Assembly (NCBI GenBank): GCA_964638865.1
Contig: CAZXBG010000014.1
Location: 1 to 37,058 of the forward strand
DNA length: 37,058 bases
Origin: UBA7236 sp964638865
GTDB taxonomy: Bacteria > Bacteroidota > Bacteroidia > Chitinophagales > BACL12
Reading direction: 5' to 3'
Under the pieces are notes generated by a model that did no database searches, was not told the origin of the DNA, and saw only the letters and a list, made by a program, of their open reading frames with translations. The position numbers and the translations under genes were made by a program. Positions 27,801-34,685 of the stretch are shown here, in pieces (the stretch's first letter is position 1; each line of letters opens with the position of its first letter).

Positions 27801-28810
27801 TCAGATATTCTTGCACTCGAATGCCCCGCTTGTAAATATTGAATTAAAATACTATCCAATAATATCCCTGCATTATTGTATAACAGTATAGTTTCACCAT
27901 TTGTTATTTTAAAATTGGTATGTAGATTTTCACTGGTGCCGCCCATTGCAAACCAGGCAGGGGTATCATAATAAAAAACATCTGCTGTTGATATACCAAA
28001 ATTTAAAAAAGATCTGCCTGTTATATCAGAACTTGCTGCAGATTGATTATGCACTTCAATGGCTAATACATTTTCCCCATCAATTAATAAAGTTGCTATA
28101 AAAACAGGATCTAATTCAAACATTTCCGGAGTTCCACCAGTATACATTACGGCTTCATGAGAGCTGCTTGCAAACGAATTATAGGTCGGAGTGCCAGAAA
28201 TATTCATGCGGGCAATTTCCACTCCGTTAATATATGCAACAAAACCATCATCATAATCCATACTCAAAACGGTTGCAATCAATTTTGTTTTGTCAATTAC
28301 ATCAAACGTTTTTCTGTAATATACTGAACGTGCGCTGGTTGGAATAGTAGTATTGTCATCACCATCACCAAAACCAAATCCGCCCATACCGGTGGTCCAC
28401 CCTCCAGGAAAGGCCATATTATTCCAATCGGGATCAGGAGCCGAGGCGCCAATAAAATATTCCCAGGTATCGTCGTCAAAAATTGCAGTCTCCCAATGGT
28501 CTATTAAAGCAATAGCACAGGTTAGGCAATTGCGGTTTTTACCCGATGCAAACAAGATCAAATGTTCATTTGGATCCAGATCCTCATCAGGTAACTGCCA
28601 CTTGTTCCAAAAATCCGGTTTATCCGAAATTGAATAGGCACCCAAGTTCACAGCTGTCGGTCCTGCGTTGTAGAGCTCTATCCAATCGGGATATTCGCCG
28701 TCTTCATCCATGATAAGATTCATGTTGGTTGGTGCTATCTCGTTTAGAACGATCTGGGAATTGGCGGAAAAAATAGAGAGCACAAGTGTAAAGAGGAGCA
28801 ATTTTTTCAT
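24830..28810 (-). CDS. Lamin-tail/CotH-domain secreted protein with T9SS signal and nested domain
   Basis: The 1326-aa paralogue of the next gene. Order: signal peptide (1-19); lamin-tail 1, split at about 20-97 and 288-335 by an inserted beta-sandwich of about 190 residues; chitobiase/FN3-like strands (about 365-435); CotH-like domain (about 478-825); InlB B-repeat-like domain (about 833-912); lamin-tail 2 (about 918-1040); lamin-tail 3 (about 1080-1195); T9SS type A signal (about 1248-1326, VYPNPATNT). The insert has the DDGFVAYINGVEIAR pattern seen in jelly-roll domains of other CotH/lamin-tail proteins. The CotH part reads QRSI (R513) and WDLAYG (D711). CotH is a protein kinase in Bacillus spore coats; activity here is doubtful. 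Only an imperfect promoter (TAGGTTTA, 28842-28849) is seen. Confidence 0.86.
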   Translation of the reverse strand: MKKLLLFTLVLSIFSANSQIVLNEIAPTNMNLIMDEDGEYPDWIELYNAGPTAVNLGAYSISDKPDFWNKWQLPDEDLDPNEHLILFASGKNRNCLTCAIALIDHWETAIFDDDTWEYFIGASAPDPDWNNMAFPGGWTTGMGGFGFGDGDDNTTIPTSARSVYYRKTFDVIDKTKLIATVLSMDYDDGFVAYINGVEIARMNISGTPTYNSFASSSHEAVMYTGGTPEMFELDPVFIATLLIDGENVLAIEVHNQSAASSDITGRSFLNFGISTADVFYYDTPAWFAMGGTSENLHTNFKITNGETILLYNNAGILLDSILIQYLQAGHSSARISDGGSWCIVEDPSPNESNSGTCFLGYANAPVITTAVGFYTDGVDVAISGTGIYYTIDGSAPTELSDDYVSPVNIEQTTVIKARSFEAGKLPSAVVTGSFLIDEPTLLPVVSISGDPCDLFDEGAGCIAAYDDAIGWEPDNPQIPVTVEYFEADKTHKFTSDVRFEVCGNSSIAYNEQRSIEFTCDEEFYNTGDIEYNLFYDDKPVLETIKGFRIRQQDQDAYGARMKDVIGNRIGLPTHNVAAGYQNVATFINGEYWGHYCAREELDQYFISDNFGCDAYQIDLIRTGYGADTWYEVESGTDTAFFNLVDFITLNDMTDPTYYEAALNKIDMLNWVDYYALQIFIENEEWLDLLENNIRIFKSYEPEMKWKYILWDLAYGQSCANCNTLQGSLSNPHNSVYCDMFNAMLENDDFENYFINRFADLINYYFTADISGALIDANQDELESEITAQNARWYTGSLATWNSNVTNLKNFYANRIPNQRNHIETYFGLNDQIDVTINVNPPGAGFIKISTIIPQELPFTGVYFDGVPVTLTAIANPGFTFINWEDNIFIADEMIETFTNNFTDNTSFTANFTGTAIANPIIISEINYNSDSTTNSGDWIELHNISGDPVNITHYTFTSRLFYNTYHFPDNTIIPANGYLVVAENNALFAAENYGVTNFVGDFIFDLKNSGDSICLKDFSGNVINAIKFGDAKPWPVTADSYGRTMERTSAADDPVLPGSWFNGCMGGSPGFAYTACMENPIVTEINYHSLESEDAGDWIELYSSGLSPIDISGWVIKDKNDNQFIIPAGTFIETNEYIVIYQDEIKFVSQFPSVTNKVGPTNFGLSNENDVIRIFKEDGIIFQSVHYDNQVPYPLSADGGGNVLQIAEVTENLNDAGNWIESCPEGTPGSIFITPCVVSIYEQLITKTIFVYPNPATNTVIVSTPIEISGKEMEMVLFDLTGKEMISQKFVAQSDYEINIDQLPSGLYLIQIVAGDQKYYATLIKQ

Positions 28811-28954
28811 GGTGCTAATTTAATATATTTTAAAGAGATTGTAAACCTAGGGTTAAGTTGGAAGGGTAATCATATTATAAAAAATTAATTATGTATGCCT
28901 GAATTTGAGATTAAATTGCAAATTATCACTTTAATTCTCTCTTTAAAAAAATGG

Positions 28955-28962
28955 TATATTTG
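28955..28962 (+). promoter_or_regulatory. Promoter of the NHL-repeat gene (-7 element TATATTTG)
   Basis: TATATTTG matches TAnnTTTG. Because it lies downstream of the in-frame ATG at 28951, the translation start must be the next ATG at 28978, with a leader of about 12 nt. Confidence 0.6.
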
Positions 28963-28977
28963 TTTAAATTAAAGATT

Positions 28978-30351
28978 ATGAGGTTATTTAAAATTCGGTT
29001 TTACTACCACATTATAATTCTTTTTTTATTTGTTGTGTTAACAAAAAACAGTTTTACACAAAATTGGGTAAGTACTTATGCAGGTTCCACTTTAGGTTTA
29101 GTAGACGGAGACACAACGGTTGCAAAATTCGGAGGTCCTTTTGGATTATGTATTGATGATGCCGACAATTTATATATTGCAGATGCTGATAATAACTGCA
29201 TCAGAAAAATTACATCAGCCGGAATTGTGAGCACTTATGCAGGAACAGGTGTTGCGGGTTATGCCGATGGAGTTGCTACTTCCGCACAATTTAAAGCACC
29301 TTCCGATTTGTGCATCGATAATGCGGGAAATGTTTACGTATCTGATTTTGAAAATCAACGTATAAGAAAAATTGATATAACAGGAAATGTTACCACAATT
29401 GCAGGAAATGGAAATATCGGATTTGTTGATGGAAATAATGCAGATGCTGAATTCGACTATCCAAGAGGAATTGTAATGGATAGTGAAGGGAATTTATTTA
29501 TTAGCGATAGTTGGAATCATCGCATCAGGAAAATTAATTTAGCGGATAGTATTGTAAGTACTTTTGCCGGAGGTGGAATTAATACGGGTGTTTCCAGTAT
29601 AGGTGATCTTGTTGATGACAGTGATACTTCTGCGAGATTTTATACGCCAAGTGGATTGGCAATTGATGGGGAGGATAATATTTATGTGGCGGATGCCTAT
29701 AATCACAGGATCAGAATGATCACTCCTGAAGCAGTAGTATCAACTGTTGCGGGCAGCGGCCCAATTGGCCCGGGTGTGGGAGGATATTCCAACGGCGATG
29801 CTTTATCTTCATTATTAAATACACCAACAGAAGTTTTTATCAGTAATGATGGACGTTTATTTATTGGTGATACTTATAATTACAGGATAAGATTATTGGA
29901 GGATGAAAATCTTTATGATGTTGCTGGAAACGGTGATGCAGGATATGAGGATGGTATTGATTCGCTTGCGGAATTTAAATATACCCGTGGTTTAGTATTG
30001 GACGCGGCGAGAGACCATTTGTTTGTTTGTGATTATAACAACCGACGAATTCGAAAGGTCACGCTGAATTATTTTACAGAAGTTGAAAATATAATCGCTG
30101 AAAAAAATATGGAGATATATCCGAATCCTAATAATGGTGTTTTTCAGATCTGTAATTCACAGAATGTAATTCAGTTGAATATCCAAATTTCAGATGCAAC
30201 AGGAAGAACGATATTTGAAAAAATATCGAATTTTGAAATGTTTTTGAATATAGATATTTCAGGGTCGAAGCCGGGTATTTATTTTGTAAAGATATTTAAC
30301 GATGATATTTTTCAAATGCACACAATCGTGTTGTCAAATACAAAAGAGTAA
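28978..30351 (+). CDS. Secreted NHL-repeat beta-propeller protein with T9SS signal
   Basis: With the start at 28978 the product is 457 aa. A signal peptide of about 28 residues (ending NSFTQ) is followed by six NHL-type repeats, each with a V-x-T-x-A-G turn (VSTYAG, VSTYAGTG, VTTIAGNG, VSTFAGGG, VSTVAGSG, LYDVAGNG) and a NLYIADADNNCIRKI-type strand. These should fold as a six-blade propeller, usually a binding surface. The last 75 residues or so (MEIYPNPNNGVF onward) are a T9SS type A sorting domain. The ligand is unknown. The promoter element excludes the in-frame ATG at 28951. The next gene begins 9 bp later. Confidence 0.85.
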   Translation: MRLFKIRFYYHIIILFLFVVLTKNSFTQNWVSTYAGSTLGLVDGDTTVAKFGGPFGLCIDDADNLYIADADNNCIRKITSAGIVSTYAGTGVAGYADGVATSAQFKAPSDLCIDNAGNVYVSDFENQRIRKIDITGNVTTIAGNGNIGFVDGNNADAEFDYPRGIVMDSEGNLFISDSWNHRIRKINLADSIVSTFAGGGINTGVSSIGDLVDDSDTSARFYTPSGLAIDGEDNIYVADAYNHRIRMITPEAVVSTVAGSGPIGPGVGGYSNGDALSSLLNTPTEVFISNDGRLFIGDTYNYRIRLLEDENLYDVAGNGDAGYEDGIDSLAEFKYTRGLVLDAARDHLFVCDYNNRRIRKVTLNYFTEVENIIAEKNMEIYPNPNNGVFQICNSQNVIQLNIQISDATGRTIFEKISNFEMFLNIDISGSKPGIYFVKIFNDDIFQMHTIVLSNTKE

Positions 30352-30360
30352 TAGCTTTAT

Positions 30361-30717
30361 ATGAAATTATTATTTATTTATAATGCTAATTCTGATAAAA
30401 TAAGTGTGGCGCTGGATTTTGTTCATAAAATTGTAAGTCCCTCAACCTATAATTGTGATCTTTGCGCAATTACCTATGGAAACTTTGGCATTAAAAAGGT
30501 GTGGGAGGATTTTATTAAAGGACTTCCGATGGAAACTGAATTTCTTCACAAAGATGAATTTCAAAAAAAATATCCCGGCAACACAACAAGTTTTCCTGCT
30601 GTATTTAAATTGGAAGATTCCAAATGGGAACCTTGCATCAGTGCAAAAGAAATGGAAACCATGGACTTAACTGCTTTAATGAAGCGCATAGAAGCAGAAG
30701 TACATTTAATAAAATAA
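30361..30717 (+). CDS. Small cytoplasmic protein with CxxC, unknown function
   Basis: I recognise this 118-aa sequence only as a Bacteroidota-type hypothetical. It starts MKLLFIYNANSDKISVALDF, continues HKIVSPSTYNCDLCAITYGN with a CDLC pair, and has no signal peptide or membrane helix. The beta-alpha-beta start and CxxC may suggest a thioredoxin-like or small redox or metal-binding fold, but that is a guess. It starts 9 bp after the NHL-repeat gene and is probably cotranscribed with it, although a cytosolic protein with a secreted one is an odd pair. It is convergent with the next gene, 5 bp away. Confidence 0.75.
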   Translation: MKLLFIYNANSDKISVALDFVHKIVSPSTYNCDLCAITYGNFGIKKVWEDFIKGLPMETEFLHKDEFQKKYPGNTTSFPAVFKLEDSKWEPCISAKEMETMDLTALMKRIEAEVHLIK

Positions 30718-30722
30718 CGATG

Positions 30723-32030
30723 CTATTTTTTTGCGTTATCATGAAACTGTAATTCCAGAAACCGTTCTTTTTCAAGGTGGATCAAAATTTCAGAACCTTG
30801 TATAAGATGAAACTCCGCTATTGGCAATATCCATTGTTCCGGATAATATTTGGCAGAACTCTCGTGAATTGACCTGTAATCATAAAATTTTTGTTCGGTT
30901 TCTTTTGAAATTGTATTTGTAGGTTTAACTGCAAACCATTCGAAAAAATCTGAAATTCTGTATGCTCTTTCATAGGTGATCGAGGCAAAAAATTCGTTGG
31001 TGTACGAATGCAGTATTTGTTTTGGATAATATTTCCCATTTTCATGTTCATAGGTAACCAATAAATATCCGTCAATAAATTCGCCGGTATAATTTAAATC
31101 AGGGTATAAAAAATTATTGTATTTTGGGTAATCATACTTTTTATTCCTCAATGTTTTGCGTTCTATACTTAAAAAGGCCAATGTGTTTTTATCGATGATA
31201 TAGGTTCCTGTTTCATCCGCTTCACCATAAAAATCATTAGGGTTAAATTCGGAGATGCCGTGATTTTCAGATGAATAATTTTTAACGGTGTAATAAATTA
31301 CCCACACAGAGTCGTTACTCAATGGCGACATATAAAATTGCATGTCTTCCACCTTTTCCGGATTTAAGGAACCGGTAAATAAATGATAAACAGGATTTTG
31401 ATACAACATATCTTTGTAATCATCTCCATAAAATTCGTCAGGCAAATTGTAGGTATCCGATCTTCGTATCGACTGTATTGCAATTGCCTCATCAGCTGCA
31501 AGTGTTTTGCGTTTTTTTGAAATCCGGAAAAGAATTGTTGATTGTGCCTCTGTTAAATTTGTATAATTGCCATTGATATTTTGATAATGCCGGTAAAATG
31601 CTTTTACTGCAAAGGAAGTATCAAAATAATTTTGCGGAATGTTTTTTACCGCATTTAATACGATCTTTTTGGGGTCGTTATAAGTGATGGTCACTTCATT
31701 AAGACATAGAGGAGCACAAATTATTTGTATGGTATCCATCACATTTTTATATAATGTAGCTGTAATAGAATGGCGGCATGTCAAAGTACTTATTTGCAGG
31801 TTCAGTTCTTTTGAATGTTCAGGAATTACAAAATGGAAGTAACCGGAAGAATCGCTGGTAGTAAAATCTGCATTGTTATTAAGCACAATAAATGCGTCTG
31901 CTAAAGGTGTGTTGGTTTCTTTTTCAATAATAACAGCTTTATAGGTTGATTGTGCATCCAGAGAAAAAACAACAAAAAGAAAAATCAGTGTTCCAAAGTA
32001 TCTGATTATATTTAATTGTTGTGCATACAT
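30723..32030 (-). CDS. Exported protein with carboxypeptidase-regulatory-like domain
   Basis: This 435-aa protein begins with a hydrophobic signal segment (about 9-27, ending SLDAQ). Residues about 29-105 form a carboxypeptidase-regulatory-like beta-sandwich (YKAVIIEKETNTPLADAFIV, then SDSSGYFHFVIP), followed by a linker LNEVTIT of the kind seen at the start of TonB-dependent proteins. No plug or barrel follows. Instead residues about 115-435 are a soluble-looking domain (AVKNIPQNYFDTSFAVKAFY, TGTYIIDKNTLAFLSIERK) found in Bacteroidota hypotheticals. There is no T9SS signal, so it probably stays in the periplasm or on the outer membrane. Function is unknown. A -7 element lies 31 bp upstream. 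Confidence 0.72.
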   Translation of the reverse strand: MYAQQLNIIRYFGTLIFLFVVFSLDAQSTYKAVIIEKETNTPLADAFIVLNNNADFTTSDSSGYFHFVIPEHSKELNLQISTLTCRHSITATLYKNVMDTIQIICAPLCLNEVTITYNDPKKIVLNAVKNIPQNYFDTSFAVKAFYRHYQNINGNYTNLTEAQSTILFRISKKRKTLAADEAIAIQSIRRSDTYNLPDEFYGDDYKDMLYQNPVYHLFTGSLNPEKVEDMQFYMSPLSNDSVWVIYYTVKNYSSENHGISEFNPNDFYGEADETGTYIIDKNTLAFLSIERKTLRNKKYDYPKYNNFLYPDLNYTGEFIDGYLLVTYEHENGKYYPKQILHSYTNEFFASITYERAYRISDFFEWFAVKPTNTISKETEQKFYDYRSIHESSAKYYPEQWILPIAEFHLIQGSEILIHLEKERFLELQFHDNAKK

Positions 32031-32061
32031 AAGTTGTTGTAAAAAGTAAAATCTACCAATA

Positions 32062-32069
32062 CAAATCTA
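32062..32069 (-). promoter_or_regulatory. Promoter of the 435-aa exported protein gene (-7 element TAGATTTG)
   Basis: TAGATTTG on the minus strand matches TAnnTTTG and predicts a leader of about 28 nt before the ATG at 32030. No -33 TTG is evident. Confidence 0.5.
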
Positions 32070-32116
32070 AAACAATTTCCATATTCCCCTAGAGTAAAAA
32101 TGTCATTTTTTAGTAA

Positions 32117-32731
32117 TTATGGCCACTTCCGTAGTTGCAAAATAATAAAAATAATACCAAGAATGGTGATTAACAATAAACTAATCGGTATCTGGATCAA
32201 GGTGCCTTCCAATAAATAAAATGGAAATTCTGTTTTTTTTCGACCATAATCTTCTATATAACCGCATTCAAATATTGTTATATTCGGTTCGAATTTTGGC
32301 GGGTAAACCGGTATGTGATAAAACCAAAAAATTTGATCCCAATACACATAATACCCGGCAACTTCTGTGTCCATTATATTTAATATTCGTATTAGTGAAT
32401 TGTATTTAGCAGTATCATTAAATATAATTTTTAGGCCCTGAACAGAATCGTTTTCCGTTATAATTCTCCTTGTTTCCAAAGCAACAAAATCCAATTTTAT
32501 TTTATCCTCCATAGCATTTCCGGTTAATTTTATTTCCAGGAAATCAATTTTAGTTTCTGTTGCAGCCTGATCAAAACTATAACCTGTTAGAGTGGTGTTA
32601 TTCAGTGGCATATTTAATTCCATAACCCGTTCCTGAGGCAATTCTATATATCTTATTGCCAAATACGAAATGAGATACGGAATTAGTATGAGGCTGATCA
32701 TCCCGGGATAGTATATTAAAAGAGGACGCAT
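32117..32731 (-). CDS. Membrane protein with two helices around a periplasmic domain, unknown
   Basis: I do not recognise this protein. With the ATG at 32731 it is 204 aa beginning MRPLLIYYPGMISLILIPYL. One membrane helix lies near the N-terminus (about 9-27) and one near the C-terminus (about 178-200, IPISLLLITILGIIFIILQL). Between them is a hydrophilic domain of about 150 residues with mixed strands and helices. The ATG at 32800 would add a 23-residue aromatic-rich stretch before this helix and is less likely. It lies behind the 435-aa protein gene on the same strand with 86 bp between. No partner or function can be assigned. Confidence 0.6.
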   Translation of the reverse strand: MRPLLIYYPGMISLILIPYLISYLAIRYIELPQERVMELNMPLNNTTLTGYSFDQAATETKIDFLEIKLTGNAMEDKIKLDFVALETRRIITENDSVQGLKIIFNDTAKYNSLIRILNIMDTEVAGYYVYWDQIFWFYHIPVYPPKFEPNITIFECGYIEDYGRKKTEFPFYLLEGTLIQIPISLLLITILGIIFIILQLRKWP

Positions 32732-33073
32732 AATGTTAATGTAATAGAGATGCAGATATACCCTAATTTGCACACGCCAGTAAAAAACAAATCCCAACAT
32801 ATCAGCTACAATAATTTATTGTTTAAAATTTGTTCGAAATTCAAATCAATTTTTGCCGGTTAAACTTTGCTACTTTTCAATTTTGGTGTGTTGTAACTTT
32901 AACTTTTCATCTACGCTCTAAATAGGTTTCAGCTAATTCTTACCTTAACCCGTGCCATCTGATGCAATTTCAATTTAAGCAAAATTCCGGGAGTAAATAT
33001 TTTAATCTATTCCTTTTTTTGAGGAGGATGCGATTAAACGTGTGTAAATAACTTTAAATAGTTGATAAAAACG
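32732..33073. other. Intergenic stretch, AT-rich
   Basis: Between the divergent membrane-protein and methyltransferase genes I find no coding frame of note, no strong hairpin and no tRNA. Near-match words TAACTTTA and TAACTTTT occur around 32895-32910 but are not convincing promoters. The plus-strand promoter of the methyltransferase starts at 33074. Confidence 0.5.
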
Positions 33074-33081
33074 TAAATTTG
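33074..33081 (+). promoter_or_regulatory. Promoter of the class I methyltransferase gene (-7 element TAAATTTG)
   Basis: TAAATTTG matches TAnnTTTG and predicts transcription start near 33085, a leader of about 17 nt. No clear -33 TTG at the expected spacing. Confidence 0.5.
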
Positions 33082-33101
33082 TATCATCAATATTTGAGTT
33101 T

Positions 33102-33878
33102 ATGATACAGGAGGATTTACGTTTATCCATTTATAACAGTATAAAAACAGAAACACCTGTTCTGGCTGCCATGTTTCTAAAAAATTGGAAACGATACAAG
33201 GTAAGTGCCGAATTATTTCTCAAAATTCCCGGAGTAACCCCACAAGATACCATTCTTGATTACGGATGTGGTGTTCCTTTTGTAGTAAAAATATTGCGTG
33301 CCTCCGGATTTAATGTAATCGGTTATGAACCTTATGCAACACCGGAACATTTGCAGGTTGTTAAGTTATTGGGATTGGAAGAATTTTATACGGGGAACCT
33401 GGATCAGCATAAAAAATTTGATCATATTCTTATGATCGATGTTATCGAACATTTAGCAGTGATAACACCTGATATGGAATTTATTTATGATCACCTTACC
33501 GGTAATGGAACACTTTTTATTTCAACACCAAACGTAATGCGTTTTGATATGTGGAAGAAATTTATTTTCCGCAAAACAGGGCATCCTACTTCTATTCAGA
33601 AATTTTTACGCGCATCTGATCATTATAATAATCATCAGCGGGAATTTACCATGAATGAATTGGTGATCACCTGCAAATATTTTAAGTTTGATCAGATCGT
33701 GATGCAGAAATACGCGGATACACAGCCTACAAATGCACAATTAAATGCCTATCATCAATTATTAAATGATGGATTATCCTTTAAACCTTCCTTAAAAGAA
33801 AAAATTCAGAATGGAATCCTTTTCTTTTTTCCCGCTTCGGTTAAATACAATAACTTATTTGTTGCAGCAAAAAAATAG
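33102..33878 (+). CDS. Class I SAM-dependent methyltransferase
   Basis: This 258-aa cytoplasmic protein has the Rossmann methyltransferase core. Motif I is ILDYGCGVP (about 51-59). The acidic residue ending strand 2 is in VIGYEPY, and a post-motif region HILMIDVIEHL matches the methyltransferase type 11/UbiG-like pattern (D-V-I-E-H-L). After the core come about 90 residues with FRKTGHPTSIQKFLRASDHY, probably a substrate cap. Family members methylate small molecules or glycans; the acceptor is unknown. It faces the FkbM methyltransferase, with 19 bp between the stop codons. Confidence 0.82.
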   Translation: MIQEDLRLSIYNSIKTETPVLAAMFLKNWKRYKVSAELFLKIPGVTPQDTILDYGCGVPFVVKILRASGFNVIGYEPYATPEHLQVVKLLGLEEFYTGNLDQHKKFDHILMIDVIEHLAVITPDMEFIYDHLTGNGTLFISTPNVMRFDMWKKFIFRKTGHPTSIQKFLRASDHYNNHQREFTMNELVITCKYFKFDQIVMQKYADTQPTNAQLNAYHQLLNDGLSFKPSLKEKIQNGILFFFPASVKYNNLFVAAKK

Positions 33879-33897
33879 GGTATTATTTAAACCTTTG

Positions 33898-34626
33898 TCA
33901 GGATGTAGTGTTGTTCAAACAAAATAAATACCCTTCATCCTGAGATCTTGCGCAGTGTACATAGTTATTTTCTCGGAATAATTGTAAACATCTTTCGAAT
34001 TTTAGATATCCATCTTCAAAAAACCTTTGATGAAATTCCACACATATTTGTTCCGGGAAAATCTTTAAAGCGAATATGTTTTCGATCACCTTAAACTCAC
34101 TTCCCTCAATATCCAATTTTAAAATATCAATCTTCTTAACAGCATTTTTTTGCATAATTTCCGGCAGATCATGCATCTGAACCTGGTAGGGGCTTTCCTT
34201 TTTAAGATGCGCGGCGGGATGCGCGCTGCCTGAAATTCTTTCCGTTTTTATCGGCAAATAAAAGGACACAAATTCATTTTGATCAGACAATCCAATAGGA
34301 TCAAATTGAATGCCGGGCGGCAACGATATCTTATTGATAAATTGCTGAGAAGCAAGTGTGGGGTCAAATAAATAAATTTGATGGACACCCTTTTTATATA
34401 AAGCAAGATCAAAGGAAATATCGGTGCCCACACCAAATGAAAATACAATTGCATTTTCTCTTAATTTGGTAATATCCAAATAGAACCCACACCATGGTAA
34501 ACCAAACCATTGTATATTCTTATTGAGCGTAAAATTATTTTTCAACAATTTCCACCTATAATAGCTGGTTCTGATAAACTTATAAGGCTTATCAGCACCA
34601 ATAGTTCTTAAAACGGCTTTTATCAT
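33898..34626 (-). CDS. FkbM-family methyltransferase
   Basis: FkbM-type enzymes are SAM-dependent O-methyltransferases acting on polyketides or glycans. With the ATG at 34626 the protein is 242 aa. Hallmarks are VFSFGVGTDISFDLALYKKG (motif I), YLFDPTLAS (acidic strand-2 end) and KKIDILKLDIEGSEFKVIEN, the most diagnostic FkbM segment. The frame extends to a GTG at 34668, but that part is encoded by a 7-bp tandem repeat and lacks homology. It lies 57 bp after the aconitase gene on the same strand and may be read through from it. The acceptor is unknown; a surface glycan is plausible. Confidence 0.84.
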   Translation of the reverse strand: MIKAVLRTIGADKPYKFIRTSYYRWKLLKNNFTLNKNIQWFGLPWCGFYLDITKLRENAIVFSFGVGTDISFDLALYKKGVHQIYLFDPTLASQQFINKISLPPGIQFDPIGLSDQNEFVSFYLPIKTERISGSAHPAAHLKKESPYQVQMHDLPEIMQKNAVKKIDILKLDIEGSEFKVIENIFALKIFPEQICVEFHQRFFEDGYLKFERCLQLFRENNYVHCARSQDEGYLFCLNNTTS

Positions 34627-34650
34627 CAAGTGTAAATGTAGAAATTTTAA

Positions 34651-34685
34651 CCACTCCCCACTGCCCACTCCCCACTCCCCACCTC
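34651..34685. repeat. 7-bp tandem repeat at the aconitase stop codon
   Basis: Five near-perfect units of CCACTCC (34651, 34658, 34665, 34672, 34679; two units carry changes) run with a strict 7-bp period. The last unit overlaps the aconitase stop codon at 34684-34686. The array fills most of the space before the FkbM gene. Confidence 0.8.
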
